Origin: Zymobacter palmae
GTDB lineage: Bacteria > Pseudomonadota > Gammaproteobacteria > Pseudomonadales > Halomonadaceae
Direction of reading: 5' to 3'
Assembly (NCBI RefSeq): GCF_003610015.1
Contig: NZ_AP018933.1
Location: 2,886,035 to 2,950,034, forward strand
DNA length: 64,000 nt
Shown in pieces: positions 48,605 through 59,065 of the stretch. The position numbers and the translations under genes were made by a program. The notes under the pieces are model-generated. The model saw only the letters and a program-made list of their open reading frames with translations. It made no database searches and was not told where the DNA came from. Position 1 is the stretch's first letter. Every line of letters starts with the position of its first letter.

Positions 48605-49615
48605 TTACACCTTGCTGGCAGAAAGAGGCGACGCTGAAAGCTGCTTGAAGAAGGCACACACGACCGCCGCGACATTGTTAGCCGCCATGCTCGAATAGAT
48701 GTGCTTGCCGTTTTGGTCGTCCTCGCCTCCAGCCAGGTCAGACACGCTACGGAACGCAATAAAGGGGACCTGATTGGCATAGGCCACTTGGGCCACGGCA
48801 CCGCTTTCCATATCGGCGATCTGAGCATCGAATACATCGTGCAGGTAATCGCGATAGTCGGCATTGTCCATGAAGATCGAGCCGGAAACACCACTTCCCC
48901 CCACCTTCAGAACGGGTTTATCGCGGGTGCACTGGGTCGCCGAGGCACACGACTCCAAGGCAACGCCATTAACCGTATTGGCAAGCGCCAGCAGGGACTC
49001 ACTGGCAGGGAACCATAGCCGCTCTTCCTTGTTGCGCGACCGCGCACTGAGCACATCGGTAAGCCGCGGGTAAATCATGCCATAGGCGGCCAACCCCGCC
49101 TTGCGTACGGTAGTCGACGGCTGATAGCCCGCATCCGTTTCACGAGCGTAAAGACTCTCGCCATAGTTAGCCCAGCGCGAAGGCACGACGACATCACCGA
49201 TATTGCGTGAGGCATCCACGCTGCCGGCAATGCCACTGAACACGATCTGTTTGATGTTGAACTGATCGAGCACCCGCTGCGCATTCATCGCAGCATTGGT
49301 GGTACTCACCCCGCTCATAAAGACGACGACAGGCTCACCATTGAGCGATCCGATCGTGAATCGGACGCCCTGGATGCGGTATTCATGACGATCCTTCGTC
49401 GCTTTGATTAGCGGCTGTATCTCAGTGGTATAGGCCGTCATCAATGCCGTACGTGGCGTGCATTCAGTCTGACACGCATGAGCAGCGGAAGGCGCGAGGA
49501 AAGGCACCGCGGCCAAAGCCCCACAGGCCCACAGACAGCCCTTTAGTGCGCGTGAGTGGAAAGCGGAACGCTGACGGTCAGCGTTCCGATAGGAGAAAGA
49601 TTGTTGAAAAGACAT
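48605..49615 (-). CDS. Exported nucleoside hydrolase/phosphorylase-fold protein
   Basis: The 336-residue protein carries a long signal peptide (AAVPFLAPSAAHA, cleavage near 47) and a mature domain of the purine nucleoside phosphorylase/MTA-nucleosidase superfamily: GIAGSVDASRNIGDVVVP and the active-site segment IADMESGAVAQVAY followed by FIAFRSVSDLAGG. The Glu of DMESGA and Asp of SVSDLAG are the family's ribose and base contacts. An MTA/SAH nucleosidase would normally be cytosolic, so export is the odd point; a periplasmic salvage role is inferred. It precedes an amino acid permease on the same strand. Confidence 0.83.
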   Translation of the reverse strand: MSFQQSFSYRNADRQRSAFHSRALKGCLWACGALAAVPFLAPSAAHACQTECTPRTALMTAYTTEIQPLIKATKDRHEYRIQGVRFTIGSLNGEPVVVFMSGVSTTNAAMNAQRVLDQFNIKQIVFSGIAGSVDASRNIGDVVVPSRWANYGESLYARETDAGYQPSTTVRKAGLAAYGMIYPRLTDVLSARSRNKEERLWFPASESLLALANTVNGVALESCASATQCTRDKPVLKVGGSGVSGSIFMDNADYRDYLHDVFDAQIADMESGAVAQVAYANQVPFIAFRSVSDLAGGEDDQNGKHIYSSMAANNVAAVVCAFFKQLSASPLSASKV

Positions 49616-49756
49616 GCGTTGATCCTGTCTCGGGCCATGGCATTGTGATTACCCGGCACTTGCTGGCCCTGACAAGGATCGGGCAGGACGTATCCCTCAA
49701 CGTCCGTTGTTATGGGTGACTCTCAGGAGCACGCCTGCGAGCGACTGCGTTCCGCG

Positions 49757-51142
49757 TCAGGCGCGGCGCAGTTTCGAGTGTCGACGTGAGTAGCCAAAAT
49801 AGATGACGAACCCGATCAGCAGCCAAATACCGAAGGCAATCCAAGTCAGCTGCGTCAGGCTACAAATCAGAACGACACTAATGATGATCGACAGAAGCGG
49901 TACGAACGGCGAGAACGGGACGCGGAACGGGCGCTTCAGATGACGTTGTGTACGGCGAAGAATCGGGATGGCAGCCGCAATGATGATAAAGGCCAGCAGT
50001 GTTCCCATGCAGATCAGCTCGGTCAGCACCTGAAGGGGCAACAGACCCGCCATCAGCGCGGAACACGTTCCCAGCAGCCACGTGGACCAAATCGGCACCT
50101 GACGATGATTGACGGTCGACAGGAACTTGGGCAGCAAGCCATCGCGGGAAATCGCGAACACCAGACGCGCAATGCCGTAGCCCATTACCATCACCATCGA
50201 CGCCATGCCGAAGATGGCCGCCAGCAGCACCAGCTCGGCCAGCCATTGGATGTCAGCTCGCTGCAACACCAGCGCCAGCGGGCTATCACTGCCGCGGAAG
50301 TCCATGAACGGTACGATCCCCGTTGCGACCGCAGAAACGCCCACATACAGCAAAATACAAATCACCAGTGAACCCAGCAGACCAATAGGCAGATCGCGCT
50401 GTGGATTCTTCACCTCTTCGGCGGCCGAAGACACAACGTCAAACCCGAGGAACGAGAAGATGACAATGGCTGCACCGCTGACGACACCGCCCATTCCCAT
50501 TGGCATGTAAGGCGTCCAATTGGTCGGTTCGACGTGCCAGATGCCCACCGCAATGAACAACACGATAACCGCGACCTTGATCAGCACCATCAGGTTGCTG
50601 ATGCGTTTGGATTCGCGCACGCCCAACGACAGCAGTGCAGTCGCCAGCATGACGATCGCGAAGGCCGGCAGGTTGAAGAAGGTCATATGCCCTTCTTGCG
50701 CCCCCGGCGCTGCCGTCAGCGCGACAGGCAGATGAACGCCGATCGTGGACAGGAACGTCTGAAAATAACCTGACCAGCCCACCGCCATCGAAGAGGCGGC
50801 CAGTCCGTACTCAGCGATAAGACTCCAGCCTGTCACCCATGCAACGATTTCCCCAATCGCAGCATAAGCGTAGGTATAGGTAGAACCAGCAACCGGAATC
50901 ATGGCCGTAAATTCGGCATAGCACAGCGCAGCTAGCGCACAGGCAACGCCCGCGGCAAGGAAGGACAGTGTGATGCCCGGGCCGGCGCTCAGCGCCGCAC
51001 GTCCCAACACCACGAAGATGCCCGTTCCCACCATGGCCGCCAGTCCCATCATCACCAGATCGGTGGCCCCCATAACCTTGCGCAAAGGGCCTGGGGCACT
51101 CGTCACCATGGCATCAATATTCTTGCGTCTGAAAAGATTCAT
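49757..51142 (-). CDS. APC-superfamily amino acid permease
   Basis: The 461-residue protein has about 12 membrane helices. The helix 1 loop GLAAMVGTGIFVVLG, followed by GPGITLSFLAAGVACALAAL, and the later FLGFDVVSSAAEEVKNPQRD place it with the cationic amino acid transporter (CAT/YfnA-like) subgroup. It should import an amino acid by proton coupling; substrate unknown. Monocistronic in appearance. Confidence 0.88.
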   Translation of the reverse strand: MNLFRRKNIDAMVTSAPGPLRKVMGATDLVMMGLAAMVGTGIFVVLGRAALSAGPGITLSFLAAGVACALAALCYAEFTAMIPVAGSTYTYAYAAIGEIVAWVTGWSLIAEYGLAASSMAVGWSGYFQTFLSTIGVHLPVALTAAPGAQEGHMTFFNLPAFAIVMLATALLSLGVRESKRISNLMVLIKVAVIVLFIAVGIWHVEPTNWTPYMPMGMGGVVSGAAIVIFSFLGFDVVSSAAEEVKNPQRDLPIGLLGSLVICILLYVGVSAVATGIVPFMDFRGSDSPLALVLQRADIQWLAELVLLAAIFGMASMVMVMGYGIARLVFAISRDGLLPKFLSTVNHRQVPIWSTWLLGTCSALMAGLLPLQVLTELICMGTLLAFIIIAAAIPILRRTQRHLKRPFRVPFSPFVPLLSIIISVVLICSLTQLTWIAFGIWLLIGFVIYFGYSRRHSKLRRA

Positions 51143-51358
51143 GACTCTCTCATTGCAGGGCTTTCAATAAAGGCAGGAGACGCATCATACAGGATGAACA
51201 CTACCTTTTCGGTAAAAGATGAGTGATACGTCGTGTGACGTCGAGATGCAGTATGACGCAGTACGCAGCGCGCGGCATCTCCTCGACCGTCGTCAATGAA
51301 CACACGACACCAGCCGTATCGTATAGAAAATAGGTGAGACAGCGGGGAAATAAGACGA

Positions 51359-51391
51359 CAACGCCCGAGTATGGCTACTCAGGCGCTGTTG
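51359..51391 (-). terminator. Probable terminator of metK
   Basis: An imperfect stem of about 14 pairs (CAACGCC-GAGTA and complement, with mismatches) lies 23 bases beyond the metK stop, followed on the minus strand by a T-rich stretch. Confidence 0.55.
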
Positions 51392-51414
51392 GATGACGCT
51401 AGGCGACGTTTGAC

Positions 51415-52635
51415 TCAGATGCCCGCGGCTTTGCGCAAATCAGCGGCTTTGTCGGTTTTCTCCCACGGGAATGCCGTGAAGGTTTCGACATGCGGCTGGC
51501 CTTGAGTGTCGGTCCACTCATAGCGGTGTTCGAACGGTTCACGTCCGAAGTGACCATAAGAAGCGGTCAGCTGGTACATCGGGTGCAACAGGTCGAGCAT
51601 CTTAGTGATGCCGTACGGACGCAGGTCGAAGTGCTCACGTACCAGCTCGACGATACGGCTGTCGCTGATGCGGCCCGTGCCGAAGGTGTTGACGGAGATG
51701 GACGTCGGTTCCGCCACACCGATGGCGTAGGAGACCTGGATTTCGCATTTATCCGCCAGACCCGCTGCCACGATGTTCTTCGCGACATAGCGGCCAGCGT
51801 AAGCAGCGCTGCGGTCAACCTTAGACGGATCCTTACCGGAGAACGCACCGCCACCGTGACGCGCCATGCCACCGTAAGTATCAACGATGATCTTGCGGCC
51901 AGTCAGACCACAGTCGCCCACCGGGCCACCAATGACGAAGTTGCCGGTCGGGTTGATGTGGAAGCGGGTGTCTTTGGTGATCCATTCTGCCGGCAGTACA
52001 TCGCGGATAATCAGCTCTTCCACGGCCTGACGCAGTTTTTCCTGAGACACGTTTTCATCATGCTGAGTGGACAGCACGACCGCTTCGACCGCTTCCGGCT
52101 CGCCTTTGGCGTTGTAGCGGAAGGTCAGCTGGCTTTTCGCGTCCGGACGCAACCATGGCAGCGTGCCATCCTTGCGCAGCTCGGCCTGACGTTCGACCAG
52201 TCGGTGTGCGTAATGGATCGGCGCAGGCATCAGCGAAGAGGTTTCGTTGGTGGCATAGCCGAACATCAGCCCTTGATCACCGGCACCCTGATCTTCGGGG
52301 CGGCTACGATCGACGCCCTGAGCGATATCGACGCTCTGCTTGCCGATCAGGTTGATGACACCGCACGTTGCGCCGTCGAAACCGACCTGAGACGAGGTAT
52401 AACCGATATCGAGAATCACGTTACGAACCAAGTCTTCCAGGTCAACCCATGCGCTTGTGGTGATCTCGCCTGCCACTATCGCCACGCCAGTCTTGACCAG
52501 CGTTTCACACGCAACACGTGCCTGCTTGTCACGTGCAATCAAGGCGTCCAGTACCGCGTCAGAAATCTGATCCGCGATCTTGTCGGGATGCCCTTCGGAT
52601 ACAGATTCCGAAGTAAAGAGGTAGGAGTCGCTCAT
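51415..52635 (-). CDS. metK: S-adenosylmethionine synthetase
   Basis: The 406-residue enzyme has the two hallmark loops [12 protein letters not shown] and [16 protein letters not shown] plus [21 protein letters not shown] (read in parts) at the N-terminus. It makes SAM from methionine and ATP. It is divergent from tkt, a common arrangement in Pseudomonas relatives. I saw no SAM or SAH riboswitch in its leader. Confidence 0.98.
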   Translation of the reverse strand: MSDSYLFTSESVSEGHPDKIADQISDAVLDALIARDKQARVACETLVKTGVAIVAGEITTSAWVDLEDLVRNVILDIGYTSSQVGFDGATCGVINLIGKQSVDIAQGVDRSRPEDQGAGDQGLMFGYATNETSSLMPAPIHYAHRLVERQAELRKDGTLPWLRPDAKSQLTFRYNAKGEPEAVEAVVLSTQHDENVSQEKLRQAVEELIIRDVLPAEWITKDTRFHINPTGNFVIGGPVGDCGLTGRKIIVDTYGGMARHGGGAFSGKDPSKVDRSAAYAGRYVAKNIVAAGLADKCEIQVSYAIGVAEPTSISVNTFGTGRISDSRIVELVREHFDLRPYGITKMLDLLHPMYQLTASYGHFGREPFEHRYEWTDTQGQPHVETFTAFPWEKTDKAADLRKAAGI

Positions 52636-52991
52636 TACGTGTCTACCCTCATAGTTGTTGGCTCATGAGAGGCCGGGAGGGGGACCTTCCGGTCATGGGG
52701 ACAGTGTTCGCCAGGATTTTCGCCCCAACTTATTGTGAGCGCTGGTATTACAGACTCTCGCCAAGACAAGCACCCTGTGTGGCAAGCGAACAGCTTAGCA
52801 GTGTACATGGCCTTTACAGACGTGCCTAGCACTGCCGTTAGTGATAGGAATTGCCATCCAGGCGTGGCGTTTTGTTCGGAATAAGGGTACGTTTTCATGT
52901 AGGACGACCCCTCTCATCACGACTGTTATGATGACAGCCTTGTGATTCTTACGCTCAAACGGTCGCCGACATCTCAGGAGTCTTGAACCTC
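52636..52991. other. metK-tkt divergent intergenic region
   Basis: These 356 bases hold the two divergent promoters, but I could not place clear hexamers or an operator. No gene is supportable. Confidence 0.5.
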
Positions 52992-54983
52992 ATGCCATCC
53001 CGACGTCAGCTCGCCAACGCCATAAGGGCGCTGTCCATGGACGCCGTGCAAGCCGCCAATTCAGGTCACCCAGGTATGCCTATGGGCATGGCCGACATTG
53101 CCGAAGTCTTGTGGAATCGTCACATCAAACACAACCCTGCGAATCCGCAGTGGGTTGATCGTGACCGATTTATTCTGTCCAACGGTCATGGGTCGATGCT
53201 GCTTTATTCCGTGCTGCATCTCACCGGCTATGATCTGCCCATGGAAGAACTGCGTCAGTTTAGGCAGTTGGGGTCCAAAACCCCCGGCCACCCAGAGCAC
53301 GGTCTGACGGTCGGTATCGAAACGACGACAGGACCACTTGGCCAAGGGCTTGCCAACGGTATCGGTATGGCCATTGCCGAACGTGCATTGGCCGCAGAAT
53401 TCAATCGTGACGGTCACGACATCATTGATCACCGTGTCTGGACCTTCGTCGGCGATGGCTGCCTGATGGAAGGCATCAGCCACGAAGTCTGTTCGCTGGC
53501 CGGTACACTCGGCCTCGGCAAGCTGACCGTGTTCTACGATGACAACGGCATTTCCATCGACGGCGATGTGAAAGGCTGGTTCACCGATGACACCGTCAAG
53601 CGCTTCGAGTCCTACAACTGGCACGTGATCGGACCGATCGACGGCCACGACCCTGAAGCCATCGACGCGGCCATCGAAGCCGCCAAGGCCGAGACAGAAC
53701 GCCCGTCACTGATCATCTGCAAGACCGTGATCGGCTTCGGTGCTCCCACCAAAGCAGGCAAGGAAACCTCCCACGGCGCACCGCTGGGCGAGGAAGAAGT
53801 TGCCCGCGCCCGTGAAATTCTGGGTTGGGAACATGCGCCGTTCGAAATTCCCGACGACATCTATGCTGCCTGGGATGCCCGTGAGCGTGGTGCATTGCTT
53901 CAGGCCGAGCATGATGCTCGCATGGCCGCCTATGCACGCCAGTATCCTGAAGAAGCCCGCGAGCTGCAGCGCCGCTACCGTGGCGACCTGCCGGAAGGCT
54001 TCGATACGATGGCCGTCGTACGTAACGTACAGGCTCGCGGTGAGAAAATCGCAACCCGCAAGGCCTCTCAGAACGTACTCGACCTGATCGGCCCAATGAT
54101 GCCCGAACTGTTCGGCGGTAGCGCCGACCTCGCACCGTCCAACCTTACTAAATGGGAAGGCGTGAAGGCGATCAGTAAGGACAGTCATGGCGGCGCGTAC
54201 TTGCACTACGGTGTACGTGAATTCGGTATGGGGGCGATCGCCAACGGTATCGCACTGCACGGCGGATTCATCCCCTATGACGCCACGTTCCTGGTGTTCA
54301 TGGAGTACATGTACAACGCACTGCGCATGTCGGCACTGACGCACACCCGCATCGTGCACCTGTTCACCCACGACTCCATCGGTCTGGGTGAAGATGGCCC
54401 GACTCACCAGCCCATCGAACACCTCGAAGCGCTGCGCGCCCTGCCGGGCTTCCACACCTGGCGCCCTGCCGATGCGGCCGAAACCGCCATGGCATGGATG
54501 GAAGCGCTCAAGCACCGCTACGGACCGACTGCGCTGGCCCTGTCCCGCCAGGGACTGCCCATGCAGCCGCGTACCGACGAGCAGCTGATGAACATCGCGC
54601 GCGGTGGCTACATTCTGCGTGACAGCGAAGGCGAACCTGAACTGATCATCATCGCGACCGGTTCCGAAGTTGAACTGGCCGTGCGCGCCGCTGCTGAACT
54701 GGAAGCCAAGGGCCGCCGCGTCCGCGTCGTGTCCATGCCGTGCACCAGCGTGTTTGATGCACAGGATGCAGACTACCGCGAACAGGTACTGCCGCGGCAT
54801 ATCACCCAGCGTCTGGCCGTCGAAGCGGCGTCCATCAATGGCTGGTACAAATATGTCGGGCTGGATGGCCGCATTATTGGCATGACAGCGTACGGCGAAT
54901 CGGCCAAGCCGGAAGATCTGGCGCATCTGTTCGGCTTCACGGTCGAGAACGTCGTGAAGGTCGCTGAAGAGATGCTGTCTTGA
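52992..54983 (+). CDS. tkt: Transketolase
   Basis: The ATG at 52992, 12 bases after AGGAG, gives 663 residues, the length of E. coli TktA. The thiamine-diphosphate motif [13 protein letters not shown], the HGSMLLYS segment with a catalytic His, and [13 protein letters not shown] with the pyrimidine domain Glu nearby are all present. It links the pentose phosphate pathway and glycolysis. It is followed by pgk without the epd/gap gene usually in between. Confidence 0.97.
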   Translation: MPSRRQLANAIRALSMDAVQAANSGHPGMPMGMADIAEVLWNRHIKHNPANPQWVDRDRFILSNGHGSMLLYSVLHLTGYDLPMEELRQFRQLGSKTPGHPEHGLTVGIETTTGPLGQGLANGIGMAIAERALAAEFNRDGHDIIDHRVWTFVGDGCLMEGISHEVCSLAGTLGLGKLTVFYDDNGISIDGDVKGWFTDDTVKRFESYNWHVIGPIDGHDPEAIDAAIEAAKAETERPSLIICKTVIGFGAPTKAGKETSHGAPLGEEEVARAREILGWEHAPFEIPDDIYAAWDARERGALLQAEHDARMAAYARQYPEEARELQRRYRGDLPEGFDTMAVVRNVQARGEKIATRKASQNVLDLIGPMMPELFGGSADLAPSNLTKWEGVKAISKDSHGGAYLHYGVREFGMGAIANGIALHGGFIPYDATFLVFMEYMYNALRMSALTHTRIVHLFTHDSIGLGEDGPTHQPIEHLEALRALPGFHTWRPADAAETAMAWMEALKHRYGPTALALSRQGLPMQPRTDEQLMNIARGGYILRDSEGEPELIIIATGSEVELAVRAAAELEAKGRRVRVVSMPCTSVFDAQDADYREQVLPRHITQRLAVEAASINGWYKYVGLDGRIIGMTAYGESAKPEDLAHLFGFTVENVVKVAEEMLS

Positions 54984-55212
54984 GGGAAACGCTCGACACG
55001 CGTACCCTTCTGTTGCCCCATCGTTTTTGAGTCAATTTGTAGCAGGTGGGGGTGGGACAGGTTCCGTATACTGAGCCCACGGTGTGGACGCCCTGACGAC
55101 GGCGTCCACCAACAAGACAAGCTTCCATTGGCAAGCTGCGGCATCAAGTAGTTGCGGCGACTTGCCGAAAAACCTTGCTGTTTCCAATCTCATACATGCA
55201 GGAGCTATTGCC

Positions 55213-56376
55213 ATGACAGTGCGCAAGATGTCCGAGCTGGACCTCAAAGGAAAACGCGTCCTGATCCGTGAAGACCTGAACGTTCCGGTCAAAGACGGTC
55301 GTGTCACTTCTGACGCGCGTATTCGCGCAAGCCTCAAAACCATCAAAATGGCCCACGACGCTGGCGCCAAACTGATGCTGATGAGCCACCTGGGCCGCCC
55401 GACTGAAGGCGAACCGGATGAAGCTTCTTCCATGGCACCGGTTGCTAACCGCCTGAGCGAACTGCTCGGCGTTCAGGTTCGTCTGGAAAAAGACTACCTC
55501 GACAAGAAAGTCGAACTGAACGATGGCGACATCGTCCTGTTCGAAAACGTTCGCTTCAACAAAGGCGAGAAAAAAGACGATGAAGCGCTGGCCAAGAAAT
55601 ACGCTAGCCAGTGTGACATCTTCGTCATGGACGCTTTCGGTACCGCTCACCGCGCCCAGGCTTCTACTCATGGCGTAGCTCGTTTCGCGCCTGAAGCCGT
55701 TGCAGGTCCGCTGCTCGAATCCGAGCTGGACGCTCTGCACAAAGCGCTGGCTGAACCGAAACGCCCGATGGTGGCTATCGTTGGTGGTTCCAAAGTATCC
55801 ACCAAACTGGAAGTGCTGAACGCGCTGTCCGAAAAATGCGACGCCATCATCGTCGGCGGTGGTATTGCCAACACCTTCATCGCAGCGGCTGGCCACAACG
55901 TGGGCAAATCCCTGTACGAAGCTGATCTGGTCGATGCTGCTAAGAACCTGATGGGCAAAGTCAACATCCCGGTACCGGTCGATGTTGTCGTAGCCAAAGA
56001 GTTCTCCGACAAAGCCGAAGCAACTGTCAAAGACGTTGCCGACGTTGCTGATGACGACCTGATTCTGGACGTAGGTCCGAAAACGGCCGCTACTTTCGCT
56101 GACGCTCTGAAAAGCGCTGGCACCATCCTGTGGAACGGTCCGGTCGGCGTATTCGAAATCGACCAGTTCGCAGAAGGTACCAAAGCACTGTCCAAAGCGA
56201 TTGCAGAAAGCAAAGCGTTCTCCATCGCAGGTGGTGGTGACACGCTGGCCGCTATCGACAAATACGGCATTGCAGACCAAGTGTCTTACATTTCTACTGG
56301 CGGCGGCGCATTCCTTGAATACGTCGAAGGCAAAGTTCTTCCAGCTGTAAAAGCACTGGAAGACGCAGCCAAGTAA
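55213..56376 (+). CDS. pgk: Phosphoglycerate kinase
   Basis: The ATG at 55213 after GCAGGAGC gives 387 residues, family-typical. Substrate loops [16 protein letters not shown] and [12 protein letters not shown], and the nucleotide loop [23 protein letters not shown] and the GGGDTLAAI run are intact. Codon use is strongly biased towards GCT, AAA and CGT compared with its neighbours, the mark of a highly expressed gene. Downstream lies rpmH, not fba. Confidence 0.97.
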   Translation: MTVRKMSELDLKGKRVLIREDLNVPVKDGRVTSDARIRASLKTIKMAHDAGAKLMLMSHLGRPTEGEPDEASSMAPVANRLSELLGVQVRLEKDYLDKKVELNDGDIVLFENVRFNKGEKKDDEALAKKYASQCDIFVMDAFGTAHRAQASTHGVARFAPEAVAGPLLESELDALHKALAEPKRPMVAIVGGSKVSTKLEVLNALSEKCDAIIVGGGIANTFIAAAGHNVGKSLYEADLVDAAKNLMGKVNIPVPVDVVVAKEFSDKAEATVKDVADVADDDLILDVGPKTAATFADALKSAGTILWNGPVGVFEIDQFAEGTKALSKAIAESKAFSIAGGGDTLAAIDKYGIADQVSYISTGGGAFLEYVEGKVLPAVKALEDAAK

Positions 56377-56421
56377 TTGCTGCCTAAGGGATTCCAAGCT
56401 TGGCTTGGGGTCCCTTGCCCT

Positions 56422-56450
56422 GCTGCCCATCGGCTCTACCGATGGGCAGC
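56422..56450 (+). terminator. Hairpin terminator after pgk
   Basis: Twelve-base perfect arms GCTGCCCATCGG/CCGATGGGCAGC with a five-base loop follow the pgk stop by 45 bases. The U-tract is weak. Confidence 0.65.
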
Positions 56451-56610
56451 TTGCATCGGCAGGTGATAATTTTGATGTGTCCATGACACAACAGGAATTG
56501 CACCTGTGGCGGGGATTCTCTAAAATCGCCGCTCTTGACAGCCCGTGTCATTCCCTGTTTGAGGGAAGCCGAGCTGACTCGACATCCTTCTACAACAGGA
56601 ATTCGATCCA

Positions 56611-56745
56611 ATGAAACGTACTTTCCAGCCCAGCGTTCTGAAACGCAAACGTAACCACGGTTTCCGTGCTCGCATGGCTACCATGCGTGGCCGTCAGGTT
56701 CTGGCACGTCGTCGTGCCAAAGGCCGCAAACGCCTGAGCGCCTGA
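56611..56745 (+). CDS. rpmH: Ribosomal protein L34
   Basis: The 44-residue product starts [20 protein letters not shown] and ends [12 protein letters not shown], the classical L34. It is followed by rnpA 11 bases later. In most bacteria rpmH is divergent from dnaA; here the upstream neighbour is pgk. A TTGACA hexamer near 56535 may belong to its promoter. Confidence 0.97.
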   Translation: MKRTFQPSVLKRKRNHGFRARMATMRGRQVLARRRAKGRKRLSA

Positions 56746-56756
56746 TCATTATCGGC

Positions 56757-57152
56757 ATGGGCGGTTCGACACCGACCTTCGGTTTTCCGCGTGAACTGCG
56801 TATTCTCAGCAGCCGCGAATACCGCCATGTCTTTGACAGTGCGTGCTTCAAGGTGCACGGCAAGGGTCTTCTGGCCCTGGCCTGCCCCAATGATGTGGGG
56901 CACGTACGCGTCGGTCTGGTATTCAGCAAGAAGAATGCACGTCGCGCAGTGGATCGTAATCTGCTGAAGCGATTGACGCGCGAGTCAATTCGACTGCAGC
57001 AGCATCGGCTGCCCGCGGTCGACATAGTCGTTCTGTCTAGACGTGGTGTTCTCGAGCTGGATCGCCAGACCCTCGCACGTCAACTGCATGGTATGTGGCG
57101 ACGTCTTGAAAAGGACGTGAAGCGCGCAGCCGACGCCAAGACTTCTGCCTGA
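56757..57152 (+). CDS. rnpA: Ribonuclease P protein component
   Basis: The 131-residue basic protein has the RNR motif region KKNARRAVDRNLLKRLTRES and the N-terminal FPRELRILSSREYRHVF. It binds RNase P RNA for tRNA 5' processing. It overlaps no gene and is followed, after 143 bases, directly by yidC; the yidD gene usually between them is absent. Confidence 0.95.
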   Translation: MGGSTPTFGFPRELRILSSREYRHVFDSACFKVHGKGLLALACPNDVGHVRVGLVFSKKNARRAVDRNLLKRLTRESIRLQQHRLPAVDIVVLSRRGVLELDRQTLARQLHGMWRRLEKDVKRAADAKTSA

Positions 57153-57295
57153 CGGCCCGGTGCCGACGGGCTTTCTTGCGTTGTGCCCAGCGGAAGCCGC
57201 CGGAACAGCGACTGTCTTGATAACCCTCATGGCGTTCGTGCCTGTACGTCAGGCATCACGTTGATACGACACTCTATTCCACCGAGTTTTCCCTC

Positions 57296-58927
57296 ATGGA
57301 CGTGAAACGCATCATCCTGCTCATTCCACTGGCGATCGTAGCGTACCTGCTCGTCATCAAGTGGAACGAGGACACTCCCCAGTCGCAGGCGCCTCAAAGT
57401 GTCCTGACGGCCACCCAGAGCGATGCCCAGCAGCCTGACGACGTGACACAGGCCCCCGCGACCGCCTCCGAACTTCCTGCTGCCGATAACGCCCGCGCGG
57501 CCAATTCGTCAGCACTCGTCAGCGTGAACACCGACGTTCTCAACGTTCGGATCAATCCGAACGACGGCGCTATCGTGTACGCCGCTCTGCCGCAGCAGAA
57601 AGCCCAGCTGCATGGCGAAGAACCGTTCGTGCTGATGTCGACAAGCAGCTCTATGTACTACGTGGCTCAGTCGAACGTCTTCGTTGATGGCCAGTATCGT
57701 CTGACCCTCGCGGCCGACCGCACCGACTACCGCCTTGAAGATGGCCAGAACCAGCTGGTCGTCGATCTGCACGGCACGCTCAACGGCGTAGACGTCATCA
57801 AGCGCTTCACGTTCACTCGTGGTGACTATGCCGTGAAGCAGGACATCCTGCTGAACAACCAGAACAGCCACGCGGTCGATGCACGCGTCGTCAACGAGCT
57901 GATCCGCGACCAGAGTGCCGATCCGACCAGTTCCAGCAAAGGCATTGGCGGCATCCACTCCTATCTGGGTGCTATCTTCTCGTCTCCTAATGCACGTGCG
58001 CAGAAAGTCAGCCTGAGCAACATCAAGGATGGCAAATTCGGCGGCATCACGTCAGCCGAAGGCTGGGCGGCTATGAGCCAGCACTACTTCTTGGCCGCAC
58101 TGGTTCCGCAGGCGCAGGACGTCGTGACCTACAAAGCGTCGATGGACTCTCGCCAACGCGCTCACGTCAGCTACGAAACGCCGGATGCGACCATCCAAGC
58201 GGGCCAGCAGCTCGACCTTTCTGCCCAGATCTACATGGGCCCGAAAGAGAAGGCACAGCTCGAAAAGGTCTCCCCTTACCTGTCGAAGACCATCGACTAC
58301 GGCTGGCTGTGGTTCCTCGCCTCTCCGCTGTTCTGGCTGCTGACCAAGATCCACAGCGTCATCGGCAACTGGGGCTGGTCCATCGTGCTGCTGACCTGCG
58401 TGGTCAAGGCGATCCTGCTGCCGCTGTCTGCGAAAGCGTACCGTTCCATGGCCAAGATGCGTAAGCTCGGTCCGGAAATGGCGCGCATCAAAGAACAGTA
58501 CGGCAACGAGCGTCAGCAGATGTCCCAGAAGATGATGGAGTTCTACCAGAAAGAGAAGATCAACCCGCTGGGTGGGTGTCTCCCGATGGTCATCCAGATG
58601 CCGGTCTTCTTGGCGCTGTACTGGATGCTTTCCGAATCCATCGAACTGCGTCATGCACCGTTCATGCTGTGGATCCATGACCTTTCGGCACAGGACCCGT
58701 ACTTCATCCTGCCGATCATCATGGGGATCTCCATGTTCCTGCAACAGATGCTGAACCCAGCACCGCCGGACCCGATGCAGGCCAAGGTGATGCGCATGCT
58801 GCCGGTCATCTTTACCTTCTTCTTCCTGTGGTTCCCGGCAGGTCTGGTCATCTACTGGATCACCAACAACCTGTTGTCGATTGCCCAGCAGTACTTCATC
58901 ACGAAGCAGATCGAGAGCAAGCTCTGA
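57296..58927 (+). CDS. yidC: Membrane protein insertase YidC
   Basis: The 543-residue protein has the N-terminal helix (about 5-22), a Gln/Ala/Pro-rich linker, the periplasmic beta-sandwich (about 70-320) and the five-helix core with DYGWLWFLASPLFWLLTKIH, the NWGWSIVLLTCVVKAILLPL helix with its conserved Arg-region partner in SAKAYRSMAKM, and GGCLPMVIQMPVFLALYWML. It inserts membrane proteins alone or with SecYEG. Confidence 0.97.
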   Translation: MDVKRIILLIPLAIVAYLLVIKWNEDTPQSQAPQSVLTATQSDAQQPDDVTQAPATASELPAADNARAANSSALVSVNTDVLNVRINPNDGAIVYAALPQQKAQLHGEEPFVLMSTSSSMYYVAQSNVFVDGQYRLTLAADRTDYRLEDGQNQLVVDLHGTLNGVDVIKRFTFTRGDYAVKQDILLNNQNSHAVDARVVNELIRDQSADPTSSSKGIGGIHSYLGAIFSSPNARAQKVSLSNIKDGKFGGITSAEGWAAMSQHYFLAALVPQAQDVVTYKASMDSRQRAHVSYETPDATIQAGQQLDLSAQIYMGPKEKAQLEKVSPYLSKTIDYGWLWFLASPLFWLLTKIHSVIGNWGWSIVLLTCVVKAILLPLSAKAYRSMAKMRKLGPEMARIKEQYGNERQQMSQKMMEFYQKEKINPLGGCLPMVIQMPVFLALYWMLSESIELRHAPFMLWIHDLSAQDPYFILPIIMGISMFLQQMLNPAPPDPMQAKVMRMLPVIFTFFFLWFPAGLVIYWITNNLLSIAQQYFITKQIESKL

Positions 58928-59065
58928 TCTGACCGACTGCAAGCATGAAGACCTTCGGCCCTGCATTCGCGTGCGGGGCCGTTGTCGTCTGTGGCAACAT
59001 GTTCACTCATTTCTGGCGCTGGCCCACTGCGGGCGAGCGCTTCGCTTCACGACGGGATTTCTTCC

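Noticed and set aside
51490..52668. Long open frame opposite metK
   Set aside because: Antisense shadow; no ribosome site and no recognisable protein.
52636..52982. Possible SAM or SAH riboswitch upstream of metK
   Set aside because: I could not find the conserved core or pseudoknot elements of known SAM or SAH classes.
53706..54926. Long open frame of about 400 codons opposite tkt
   Set aside because: It is a shadow of the transketolase gene caused by codon bias; composition is His/Gln/Arg-rich without domain features.
55144..56484. Long open frame of about 446 codons opposite pgk
   Set aside because: Antisense shadow of a highly expressed gene with strong codon bias; no start signal or family.
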